Assembly: GCF_001187435.1 (NCBI RefSeq)
Contig: NZ_LFXA01000018.1
Span: forward strand, 682,001 to 746,000
DNA from: Streptomyces caatingaensis
GTDB lineage: Bacteria > Actinomycetota > Actinomycetes > Streptomycetales > Streptomycetaceae
Direction of reading: 5' to 3'
DNA length: 64,000 nt
In this document: one piece after another, positions 27,701 through 34,398 of the stretch
How positions within the stretch are numbered: the stretch's first letter is position 1
How the letters are laid out: each line of letters opens with the position of its first letter
The notes under the pieces: model-generated
Databases searched by the model: none
Told to the model about the DNA's origin: nothing
The model's input: only the letters and a program-made list of their open reading frames with translations
Program-made: the position numbers and the translations under genes

Positions 27701-28313
27701 TCTCAGCCTGCCAGCGCACATAGTCCAGGTAGCCCTGCCCAGAACGGGCGAGTTCGGCCTGCCGCCCGGCGGCCGCCGCCGGGTAGCAGCGTTTGAGGTC
27801 GTCCATGAACAGGCCGAAGGACCACAGGTCCATGGCCACGTGGTGGGCCGACAGCAGCAGGAGGTTCTCGTCGGCGCGGCGAATCGTGCGCACGCGCAGC
27901 AGCGGGCCACCGGCCAGGTCGAAGGGGCGGGTGCAGAACTGCGTGACGGCGGCGTCGACTTCTTCGGCGGTCAGGCCCGTCATGTCCGAGGCGCCGAATT
28001 CCAGGGAGCCCTGCTGGGAGATCCGCTGGCTCACCTCTCCGTTGATCTCTATCAGTGTGGTCCGGAGCCCGGCGTGGTGTTCGACGATCTGCTGCAGGGC
28101 GGTGCGCAGCGCCCCGTTGTCCAGCGGGCCCTCAACCCGTGCGGCGAAGCTGAGGTTGTAGGCCGGGCTGTCCGGGTGGAGCTGGTGGAAGGTCCACAGC
28201 GCCTGTTGGCCCTGGGACGCGGGCTGCGGCTCGGCGGAGCGTCGGGCTCGGTCGCGCAGCAGCGCGCGCAGCGCTTCACGGCGCCGGTCCGGTGATATGT
28301 GCTCGGTCGTCAT
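21771..28313 (-). CDS. NRPS, two modules (C-A-T-C-A-T)
   Basis: The protein has 2180 residues. C1 has HHVAMDLWS (~156); the final Gly of HHxxxDG is Leu, a pattern I associate with C domains that accept a polyketide. A1 has YTSGTTGRPKG (~648), FDYFTWEW (~688) and NAYGPTEIS (~778); its pocket reads D-Y-W-N-V-S-A-V-F-K, which I do not recognise. T1 has LGGHSLL (~1033). C2 has canonical HHIVSDGWS (~1228). A2 has FTSGSTGVPKA (~1708), but the a4 core is SHDPLLRDLF (~1751) instead of FDxS, with NFYGTTETP (~1846); its pocket (D-P-R-H-F-G-F-Q-A-K) is also unassigned. T2 has LGGHSLL (~2101). The N-terminus begins with a helix SPDRRREALRALLRDRARR that may dock to PKS A. The ATG at 28313 overlaps the PKS A stop; the open frame upstream is a shadow. 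Confidence 0.95.
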   Translation of the reverse strand: MTTEHISPDRRREALRALLRDRARRSAEPQPASQGQQALWTFHQLHPDSPAYNLSFAARVEGPLDNGALRTALQQIVEHHAGLRTTLIEINGEVSQRISQQGSLEFGASDMTGLTAEEVDAAVTQFCTRPFDLAGGPLLRVRTIRRADENLLLLSAHHVAMDLWSFGLFMDDLKRCYPAAAAGRQAELARSGQGYLDYVRWQAETLRGEKGAADAAYWADRLAGAVPVLDLPTDRPRPAVPSHLGAVHTFRLGPEMTGRARALATERRTTPYVVLLAAFQLLMHRWTGQDDVCVGSVSSGRSRAAFQDVMGYFSNLTVLRTYIGRQQSFDQLVDEVRENALGALEHQDHPFPLVAERLSGHRRGGGSPLFNVAFYYESASWSAQSGLSLFGTGFTDAHLELGDLTLRPYGLSVQGTEHDLSLFIEEVDGDLCCSLRYATDLFDPSTAKRLAESFASLTAECLAFPGRDHALLRAVPDTDQQLLQQWNRLAEGAKSSDRCAHHLVLEQAERTPDALAVVHADRSLTYRELVRRATDLAAELQSRGVGPDVRVGLSAEGSLELIVGMLAVLLAGGAYVPLDPAYPHDRLTYMLDNCQAALLLTLRRHAGQLPPTDLPVVFLDELRPASGGRLTGPAAGPDDLAYVIYTSGTTGRPKGAMITHQGLVNLDLVHREALPPRPGRRVLQFASISFDYFTWEWMLALTTGGSLHLATREELRPGPPLIGLVARDRITTLNLTAGVLSTLDPSDLPSVTEVTSASEPCSAALVERWARDGRRMVNAYGPTEISVFCTTMAPLVADGSTPPIGRTVPGTELHVLDENLQPVPIGAVGELYIGGLGVGRGYQSRPDITADRFVPDPFSTEPGQRLYRSGDRVRWDGSGVLHYLGRNDHQVKIRGVRIEPSEVETVLADHPAVRRAVVLARPSRAGDLHLVGYVTLREGIAHTVDGAALRTYVAETLPAAMVPAFVVVLDRFPLNPNGKLDRERLPEPDLERAAETLAGGEPRTPVERDIAEIWSEVLGVQRVGIRENFFELGGHSLLATRVAARLRDVLGVELPLRELFEARTIESLAERVQHQVAALDGDGRSEGPGGAIEAAPRDERGTELSFAQRRLWFLEQLQPGDPAYHVAGELHLHGELDVTALRTAMTEVVRRHEALRTVFTATAGEPRQVVAPVPDDVMPLSELTDAQELAKRSAAFAAEPFDLTRAPMRAALVRLGATRHVLLLALHHIVSDGWSMRILLRELGALYAAFAAGRPSPLPEPGVQYADFTVWQRQRHSAPEAAAALAHWQRRLAGSPPALELPTDFPRGELSGRTAGSAAHSLGTELTAALTELATRHGATPSMVLLAAFNLLLSRWSGQQEVLVGMPVAGRVRREVEDTIGLFVNTVVIRTDISGAPSFTELLARVRRTALDADAHQDVPFEELVERLAPRRDMSRTPVFQVMFNMHNLDDFEAELPGLRTRLVEARDTTSKFDLTLYAKPRDGRIDLELVYSADLFADDSMRALLDQLCALLVQAVADPDRPIETLRADGLPAGSTRPAAETPALPVAVPWSGAVHEKFLRAARRTPDSVALLHSAGSLSYAELERRSAALAERLQAAGVSRGDRVAVRSARCAGLAVALLGTLRVGAAFAVLDRSHPAARQSVTARKVAARVWVEVGGNGDAPEVPGPRPATVLHIESDGTVPAASAEAFADPSARPEDTAYIAFTSGSTGVPKAVVGPHGPLAHFVDWYARTFAVGPQDRFALTSGLSHDPLLRDLFVPLALGAPVGIPSPEQLAAPETLAAWLADNEVTVLHLTPPMVRFLAGLPKGCLPALRYAFFGGDVLTAHEVQVMRRLAPGVTVVNFYGTTETPQAHAYHIVGDHPAGQQPLGRGIDGSELLVLRGTERAAVGELGEIAVRSTHLADGYLDDQEATARAFTTGRHTGPGERLYRTGDLGRLRADGTVMFAGRADRQFKVRGYRVEPAEAEAVLRTHPGVGDVRILAGTDSGGETVLHAYVVAGGDDAPGLDAGVIRAYAAQRLPEYLVPTTVSVIDGLPLTPNGKVDERALRDLRADRTDRVTAPGTAPTPGLEQRLAELWRGLLQIDHVGREDNFFDLGGHSLLVVRLQALLEGELRRTLTVVELFRHPTVAALAKALGDDEQDTARRAHDAAEKAAYRNDRRAQRRRRLREEHSGGHHA

Positions 28314-31300
28314 GACTGTTCCGCTGCCGGCTCCGAGAGCTGCTGAAGCAGCGAATCCACCTCCTCCTCGGATAATTCGTCCAAGTCGGCCAGAAGCCGT
28401 TCGATGTCCCGGGGGTCCGCCAGCTCGGCCGGGCCGGATGCCGCGGTCCCGTTCCGCTCGCTCTCCGCGTCGGCCTGCAAAGCGTCGGCCAGCTCGGCGG
28501 CGATGTCGGCCGCCGTGGCGCCGCGCAGGAAGCGGACGACGGGCACCTCGATCCGCAGTGAGGCTTCGAGCCGGCGGTGCAGTTCCAGGCCCATGATCGA
28601 GTCCAGTCCCAGCGCGTTCATCGGCATCGCCGGGTCGACCGTGGAGACGGGCGCGCGCAGTACCCGGGCCGTCTCCTTGCACAGGTAGTCGGTCAGCAGA
28701 GCGGCCCGCTCCGCGGAACCGGCAGCGAGCAGGCCGTCCAGCGGCCCGCCGACCGCAGTGGGCACGGCGTCGTCCGGGTGGCGCAGTTCGGCAGCCGAGG
28801 CTGACTCGGCATCGCTGAGCCGAGACAGGCTCATGCGCTCGACGCGGCCCAGTTCCCTCCCCTCGGCGTCGAGGAGGCGTACCTGGAGCAGCCGTTCGTC
28901 ACCGTCGGCGGCGGCGTCCAGAGCGACCACATGAGCCCAGGCCCGCGCGGCCCGTCCCGTGCCGCCGACCGCGCAGGCGCCCTCCAGCCCGGCGAGCAGC
29001 CGCGGGTGCCTGCTCTCGTCCTCCAGATGTGCCGTCGCGGTGGCCGCCAGCATCATGCCGCGGAGCACCGTGTGCCGCTTCCAGGCGGCTGCCTCGAACT
29101 CGTACAGCGCCTCACCTGGCTTGTGATGGACCGAGGTGACCCGCTCGGCCCCTGCGATGGCCAGCCCGGTCGCGGCGAGGGCGGTGTGCAGCGCTGCGCC
29201 GCTCATGTCCTTTGTGAAGCGTTCGAGAAGCTCCGTGGGACGGTGTGCACGCCGGGGCGTGGTGGTGGCCGGGCACCGGACGCTGACGGTCGCCGTGGCG
29301 TGCAGCGCCCACGTGTCGTCGGAGGTCTCGCGGGTGTGCAGGGTGATCCGTGCCCCGCTGTCCCCGTCCGGTGTCAGTGCCAGTTGGGTCGTGACCGCAC
29401 GCCCCACCCGGTCCGCGCCGTCGGCCGGCCGCACGTCGACGCTGAAGTCCTCGTCAGGGAGCACGAGGGCGGCGGCGTCGAGTGCTGCGGCAGTGAGGGT
29501 GTCCGCCAAGTGCAGCGGCACACCGTCCAGCCGATGGCGGTCCGAGGGCGAGTGGCCGTAGTGCGGCGCGTCGGGGGCAAGGGCGCCTTCCCAGTAGTGC
29601 GCATTGCCCGCCGCGACGCTGAGCCGTCGGCCGAGCAGCCCGTCGGGTGCAGCCTGGGCAGCGGTGGCCGCCTCGGGGGCCACCGAGGTGCGGTCGCCGA
29701 AGCGCTCCCGCCGCCACTGCCGCGCCGGAAGCCGGATGATCCCGGCGCTCCGCGGGTTCACGGCGGCGAAGTTGAGGTCGGTGCCCTGCTCGTACAGCGC
29801 TGCCGCCGTGTGAAGCAGCGCGGGGCGCTCCGCCGCATCACGCCGCAGCGTGGGGACGGCCACGACGTCCGCACCGGCGTGCGTGGCGGTCTCCAGGACA
29901 GCGGGGGTCAGCGTGGGATGCGCGCCGATCTCGACGAAGGTATGGCAGCCGCTGTCGATCAGATGCCGGACGGCCTGGGTGAACCGGACGGGCTCCCTCA
30001 GGTTTCTGCCCCAGTAGACGCCGTCCAGTGCGCTTCCCGTGACCGGACCGCCGGTCACCGTCGAGACCAGGTCGACGGCGGCCTCCTGGGGTACCAGGTC
30101 ACGTACGAGGTCGGCCATCCGGTCGCGCAGTGGCTCGACGTGGCGGCTGTGGAACGCGGTGGTACCCGGCAGTACGCGGGCGAAGGCGCCGTCGGCGGCG
30201 GCCTGTGCGACAAGCTTCTCGACCACCGCGCCGGGCCCGGCGACCAGAGTGGTGCGAGGAGCGTTCCACGCCGCAATGTCGATCGCGTCTCCCACCCCGC
30301 TGGTCAGACGCCGCACGTCGTCGGCGGCAAGCCCGAGGAGCGCCGTACGGCCGCTGTCGACCGCTTCGCGCATGAGCTCGCCGCGGGTGACGGCCAGGAA
30401 CAGCGCCTCCTCGATGCTCAACGCACCGGTTGCAGCTGCTGCCGCGACCTCACCGAGGCTGTGCCCGACGCAGTGGTCCGGCCGGATGCCCCAGCCTTCG
30501 AGGACCTTCGCCACTGCCAACTGGACCGATACGAGAACCGGTTGCAACACGCCGGGATCGTCGAGTCCGGCCGCTTCCCCGTCGGAGGCGAGTCGGTCCA
30601 GCAGCGACCAGCCGGTGAGCTTGCCGAGGATCTCGTCGCATTCCTCCAGCAGCCGCGCGGCCACCGGCTCGTCCTCAAGCAGTCCCCGGCCCATTCCGGG
30701 CCACTGGTTGCCCTGGCCGGAGAAGACGAAGGCGACCCGGCCACGCCCCGCGGCAGCCGACTGGTCGAGCGGCTCCTGGCCGATCCCGACCAGCAACTCG
30801 TCGGCCTGCGCGGCGGATGCGACCACCAAGGCGCGGCGGTGGCGGTAGTGGGTGCGCCGGGTGCCGGCGCAGTACGCCGTCGCGGCCATCCGCTCGGGGT
30901 GGCGTTGGATCACCGACCGGTAGGCATCCGCCTGGGCGGCGAGCCCCGCCGGGTCGGGAGCGGAAACGGGCAGCAGCACCGTCGCGCCCAGGGCCGCGTC
31001 CCCGACGTCGCCGTCCGTGGCATGGCTGCGGGGCGGTTCCCCGAGCACGACGTGCGCGTTCGTCCCCCCGAAGCCGAAGGAGCTGACACCGGCAACGGCC
31101 TCCTCGCATCCCTCCGGCCAGGGCATCGCCCGGTCGGCCACACGCAGACCGAGTCCCTCGAAGTCGATCCCGGGATTCGGTGCCCGGAAACCGGCGGTGG
31201 GGACGATTGTCCGGCGCTGTACGCACAGCGCTGCCTTCACCAGGCCGGTGACACCTGCCGCCGCCTCCAAGTGGCCGAGGTTGCTCTTCACCGAGCCGAT

Positions 31301-32623
31301 GAAGCAAGGCCGGTCGGCCGATCGGCCTGCGCCCAGTGTCCGGCCGATCGCCCGTGCCTCGATGGGATCGCCGAGCGGCGTCCCGGTTCCGTGCGCCTCG
31401 ATGTAGCCGACGATGCCGGGCGCGATCCCGGCATGCCGGTACGCACCGGTGAGCAGGCGTTCTTGCGCCGCACCGTTGGGAGCCGTAAGTCCGTTGCTGC
31501 GCCCGTCCTGGTTCACCGCGGTGCTTTTGATCACGGCGTAGACGGGGTCGCCGGCCGCGAGCGCGCGCTCCAGCGGCTTGAGGACGACAACGGCGCAGCC
31601 CTCGCCGCGCCCGTATCCGTCGGCAGCCGCGTCGAATGTCTTGCACCGTCCGTCGGGTGCGAGGAAACCGGCGCGCTCGAATGCCGCGCCGACCGCACCG
31701 TCAAGGATGACGTTCACGCCCGCCGCCAGCGCCAGCTCCGCCTCTCCCGTCCACAGGCTGTGGCATGCGAGGTGGACCGCGACCAGCGACGACGAGCAGG
31801 CGGTGTCCACGGACATGCTCGGGCCGCTGAAGTCGAAGGTGTACGAGAGCCGGTTGGCCGCGATGCTCAGTGCGCTGCCGGTGCCGATATGCAGGTCCGC
31901 GTCGGGCGAACCGAAGCGGAGCCGCCCGTGGTCGTAGCCGGAAATGCCCACGAAGACACCGGTGGCGCTGCCGGCCAGGTCGCCGGGGACCTCGCCGGCG
32001 TCCTCCAGCGCTTCCCAGGCCGTCTCCAGCAGCAGACGCTGCTGCGGGTCCATGCTGACGGCTTCGCGCGGCGAGATTCCGAAGAAGGAGGCGTCGAAGG
32101 AGTCGACGTCCTCCAGGAAGGCGCCCGGGATCCTGGTGACACCGTCGCCCGTGTGCAACTCCAGGCCGTCGGCCGTGGTCCGGCCTTCCATCAGCAGTTG
32201 CCACAGCTGTTCGGGGCTGGTGGCCCCGGGCAGACGACAGCCGATTCCGGTGATCGCTATGGGGGACTGTCCGGCCCGCCGGCCGTTCATGGCATCCGCC
32301 GTGCCTACGTGCGCGGGCGCATCCCGGTACCCGCCCGGCCGGGGGTGACCACGCAGCCGCTCCACGACCTTCGCAAGAGTGGGCGCCTCCCAGAACAGGC
32401 TGGCGGGCACCTCACCGCCAGTCCACTGCCCGAGCGCTTCGCTCAGGGTGACCGCGTGGAAGGAGGTGAGGCCCAGTTCCGAGAGGGGGGCGTCGGGGTC
32501 CACCGATGAGGTCGGGATGTCCAACAGTTCGCCCACCCGATGTCGGAGACGCGCTGCCAGATCGGTCGGGTCGGTCAGCTTCTCGGATGCGCGTTGAGAT
32601 TGATCGGCTTGTCTGCCATACAT
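28310..32623 (-). CDS. Type I PKS module A with N-terminal loading ACP (ACP-KS-AT-DH-like-ACP)
   Basis: The protein has 1437 residues. The N-terminal ACP has LGLTSFHAV (candidate Ser ~54; Thr replaces the usual Asp). The KS has DTACSSS (~276), EAHGTGT (~409) and KSNLGH (~446). The AT has GHSLGEV (~722) and TAFHS (~821), malonyl-type. Residues ~990-1190 look like a dehydratase fold, but the first motif is only HRLDGVPLHL and the second catalytic Asp region is not recognisable; there is no KR to feed it. The second ACP has LGLDSIM (~1339). The C-terminus ends in an acidic helix DELSEEEVDSLLQQL, a typical docking motif. The role is to accept a FAAL-activated fatty acid, add one malonyl unit and hand over to the NRPS. 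ACGGAG precedes the ATG at 32623. Confidence 0.95.
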   Translation of the reverse strand: MYGRQADQSQRASEKLTDPTDLAARLRHRVGELLDIPTSSVDPDAPLSELGLTSFHAVTLSEALGQWTGGEVPASLFWEAPTLAKVVERLRGHPRPGGYRDAPAHVGTADAMNGRRAGQSPIAITGIGCRLPGATSPEQLWQLLMEGRTTADGLELHTGDGVTRIPGAFLEDVDSFDASFFGISPREAVSMDPQQRLLLETAWEALEDAGEVPGDLAGSATGVFVGISGYDHGRLRFGSPDADLHIGTGSALSIAANRLSYTFDFSGPSMSVDTACSSSLVAVHLACHSLWTGEAELALAAGVNVILDGAVGAAFERAGFLAPDGRCKTFDAAADGYGRGEGCAVVVLKPLERALAAGDPVYAVIKSTAVNQDGRSNGLTAPNGAAQERLLTGAYRHAGIAPGIVGYIEAHGTGTPLGDPIEARAIGRTLGAGRSADRPCFIGSVKSNLGHLEAAAGVTGLVKAALCVQRRTIVPTAGFRAPNPGIDFEGLGLRVADRAMPWPEGCEEAVAGVSSFGFGGTNAHVVLGEPPRSHATDGDVGDAALGATVLLPVSAPDPAGLAAQADAYRSVIQRHPERMAATAYCAGTRRTHYRHRRALVVASAAQADELLVGIGQEPLDQSAAAGRGRVAFVFSGQGNQWPGMGRGLLEDEPVAARLLEECDEILGKLTGWSLLDRLASDGEAAGLDDPGVLQPVLVSVQLAVAKVLEGWGIRPDHCVGHSLGEVAAAAATGALSIEEALFLAVTRGELMREAVDSGRTALLGLAADDVRRLTSGVGDAIDIAAWNAPRTTLVAGPGAVVEKLVAQAAADGAFARVLPGTTAFHSRHVEPLRDRMADLVRDLVPQEAAVDLVSTVTGGPVTGSALDGVYWGRNLREPVRFTQAVRHLIDSGCHTFVEIGAHPTLTPAVLETATHAGADVVAVPTLRRDAAERPALLHTAAALYEQGTDLNFAAVNPRSAGIIRLPARQWRRERFGDRTSVAPEAATAAQAAPDGLLGRRLSVAAGNAHYWEGALAPDAPHYGHSPSDRHRLDGVPLHLADTLTAAALDAAALVLPDEDFSVDVRPADGADRVGRAVTTQLALTPDGDSGARITLHTRETSDDTWALHATATVSVRCPATTTPRRAHRPTELLERFTKDMSGAALHTALAATGLAIAGAERVTSVHHKPGEALYEFEAAAWKRHTVLRGMMLAATATAHLEDESRHPRLLAGLEGACAVGGTGRAARAWAHVVALDAAADGDERLLQVRLLDAEGRELGRVERMSLSRLSDAESASAAELRHPDDAVPTAVGGPLDGLLAAGSAERAALLTDYLCKETARVLRAPVSTVDPAMPMNALGLDSIMGLELHRRLEASLRIEVPVVRFLRGATAADIAAELADALQADAESERNGTAASGPAELADPRDIERLLADLDELSEEEVDSLLQQLSEPAAEQS

Positions 32624-32717
32624 GGACGCTCCGTCGGACAGAGTCCGTTGTTCGGGGTCACGGAAGTTCAGGCCGGAGCCACAGGGCGCAGTGCCGCCCT
32701 CCGGCCGGGTGGACGCC

Positions 32718-32744
32718 CCGCGGCAGGACGGTCTCCTGCCGCGG
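32718..32744 (-). terminator. Strong hairpin between first two cluster genes
   Basis: A perfect 11-bp stem (CCGCGGCAGGA / TCCTGCCGCGG) with a 5-base loop lies in the 167-bp gap between the SnoaL-like gene and PKS A. It could terminate most transcripts after the first gene, act as an attenuator, or protect the mRNA. There is no T tract. Confidence 0.55.
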
Positions 32745-32790
32745 TACGCCGCCGGGATGCGGGCCCCGTACTGTTACGAGGCGGTGGCGG

Positions 32791-33213
32791 TCAGGCGCCG
32801 AGAATGTCGGCGAGCTTCTTCTCGTCCCACTCGCTGCGGGCCGCGATGATCCGCCCATCCTTGAAACGGGCCCAGTTCGGGTAGCTGAAGGCGAACCGGC
32901 GGTTGGTGGGTGGAAAGCCCATCAGGGTCCCCGTGTGGATGCCCTCGACCGTCCACTGCATACGGAGGACATCTCCGTCCCAGTGCATCTCGGTGCAGGT
33001 GTAGCGCAGTTCGGCGACCTTCGAACGCAGTTCGACCATGAAGTCACGGGCCGCCCGGACGTCGTCCCCCTGCGTCTCCATTTCCAGCGCCGACTCGTCC
33101 GTTTCCCCCCGGAAGTCCGGGTGGAATATCTCGGCCATGAGGTCGTCATTGTGCCCGTTCAGAACCTCATCCTGATAGCGGATGATCAATTCCTCAAGGG
33201 ATTTCTTGTCCAT
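32791..33213 (-). CDS. SnoaL-like / NTF2-fold protein
   Basis: This 140-residue protein starts MDKKSLEELIIRYQDEVLNGHNDDLMAEIFHPDF, with later VEGIHTGTLMGFPPTNRRFAFSY-type sequence characteristic of the SnoaL-like polyketide cyclase/ester cyclase family (NTF2 cone-shaped fold). Family members include cyclases, hydratases and epoxide or aldol enzymes, so the reaction cannot be named. I choose the ATG at 33213; the frame upstream to 33282 has no better ribosome site. It is the first minus-strand gene before the biosynthetic block and may be its promoter-proximal gene, although the hairpin at 32718 separates it from PKS A. Confidence 0.8.
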   Translation of the reverse strand: MDKKSLEELIIRYQDEVLNGHNDDLMAEIFHPDFRGETDESALEMETQGDDVRAARDFMVELRSKVAELRYTCTEMHWDGDVLRMQWTVEGIHTGTLMGFPPTNRRFAFSYPNWARFKDGRIIAARSEWDEKKLADILGA

Positions 33214-33896
33214 CTTCTCGATACCTTTCGTGACGCCATGAGGAAGTCGTCGACGCGGCACAGAGGAGGCGTACCGTGCCATTCACGCCACACCTCGCGT
33301 GTGACTCCGGCAGCAATACAAAGGAAGCGGTCCTGCAAGGCATGCCGCATCGATCGCAGCATGCGAAGCTGTGCAAACCATGAGCTCGATGGAACAAATC
33401 CCCGTCAGGCAAGCGGCACGACCTGCGAAGATGCAAGTCATCGCACCAACAGCCGGACAGGGTGCAGCAACTTTTTACTGCATGAGTAAACCCTTATCCC
33501 TGGGTCAGGGCCCCGTGAATTCATCCCCCGACAAGTCCCGCTCCCCGCAACGAGAATCTCGTATTAAACCTCCACCATGCCAACGGCCTTCATTGGACGG
33601 CCGTTGCCCCGTAATGATGCAGCTGCAGCATATCAGCGGATCAACGCGACGGACGATCACACCCTCGCCCTTTTACAACGACGCGGAGGGTTGATTGAAT
33701 TTGATACCGCCTTGGAGAGAGGCCGCTCCCCGAGGCAGCTCCGACATGTGGTCAGCTGTACTGCTGCGGAACACTGTACGACACTCGAACGATCGAGTCA
33801 AACACTCGCGCTGTGCGCCATCAATCGACCACTGTACGAGAACAGTACGGCGTATGATCCTCGCACCTGCACGGCACCTTCGACGAGGAGGCGGCA
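33214..33896. other. Gene-free, lower-GC region at cluster/element boundary
   Basis: No reading frame here has the codon bias of its neighbours. The stretch is visibly richer in A/T than either side. It must hold the minus-strand promoter of the cluster, but I cannot place one with confidence. It contains the palindrome TGCAGCTGCA (~33617-33626), an inverted repeat ACTCGA-4-TCGAGT (33783-33798) and the words ACTGTACGA near 33772 and 33831. Confidence 0.5.
33831..33858 (+). promoter_or_regulatory. Candidate regulated promoter (-10 TATGAT) with inverted repeat
   Basis: ACTGT-6-ACAGT forms an inverted repeat at 33831-33846, directly followed by TATGAT at 33853-33858, a good -10 element. The -35 region is poor (CACTGT at 17 bp spacing), which fits an activator- or repressor-controlled promoter. 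It drives toward the broken ORF at 33897. Confidence 0.4.
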
Positions 33897-33947
33897 GTGC
33901 CCGCAAGGCCAGCCCATCAGTCGAACCGCGTGAACTCCTCGACCTAA
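33897..33947 (+). pseudogene. Decapitated ORF (16 codons) behind a strong ribosome site
   Basis: GAGGAGG at 33885-33891 stands five bases before a GTG. The frame reads VPARPAHQSNRVNSST and stops at 33945-33947. An excellent promoter/ribosome site for so short a product suggests the start of a gene cut by later rearrangement. The opening residues PARPAHQ resemble the start of some GntR-type regulators on actinomycete integrative elements, but this is a weak comparison. A real micropeptide is possible. Confidence 0.35.
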
Positions 33948-33979
33948 AAGGCGTCCGCCAGTAGGCGGTAACAGCGGAA

Positions 33980-34043
33980 CAGGCACGGGCCGCCTGATCA
34001 TGGAGTTCTCTACGCTTCATGATCACCGGGGGATCCGTGCCTG
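33980..34043. repeat. Nested inverted repeat upstream of transposase remnant
   Basis: The outer arms are CAGGCACGG (33980-33988) and CCGTGCCTG (34035-34043). The inner arms are TGATCATG (33995-34002) and CATGATCA (34018-34025). The transposase ATG lies inside. It may be part of the insertion sequence's left end, or a structure that limits translation of the transposase. Confidence 0.5.
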
Positions 34044-34398
34044 CCGTCCCATCATGCATTCTCGACCCGATCCGCGACCAGTTCCTCGCGCTGCTGCCCG
34101 TACGCGAGGACCGGCATCCGCTGGGCTGCCACAACCCGCGGATCAGCGACGCCGTCGTCTTCGACCGCCTCGTGCAGGTCCTGGTCTTCGGCTGCGGATA
34201 CGAACGGGCGGCGAACGCGCACTGCTCGGCACCATCCTGCGCCGACGCCGCGACGAATGGATCGCCGCCGGCGTGATGGAGGATCTGAGACTGCTCGCGC
34301 TCGCCGCCTACGACCGCATGATCGGCCTCGAGCTCGACCGCCTGAGCGCCGACGGCTGCATCACCAAGGCGCCCTCCGGCGGCGAGTGCGCCGGCAAG
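34019..34398 (+). pseudogene. IS5-type transposase, N-terminal remnant (frameshifted)
   Basis: From 34019 the frame reads ILDPIRDQFLALLPVRE, HPLGCHNPRISDAVVFDRL and VLVFGCGYERAA, the N-terminus of IS5-family transposases common in Streptomyces. The similarity then switches to another frame: TILRRRRDEWIAAG, LALAAYDRMIGLELDRLSADGCITKAPSGGECAGK. One missing base near 34229 (CSDTILRR expected) explains the shift. The homology stops abruptly at ~34398, where integrase sequence begins; the DDE catalytic part is absent. The fragment is therefore dead as a transposase. Confidence 0.8.
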
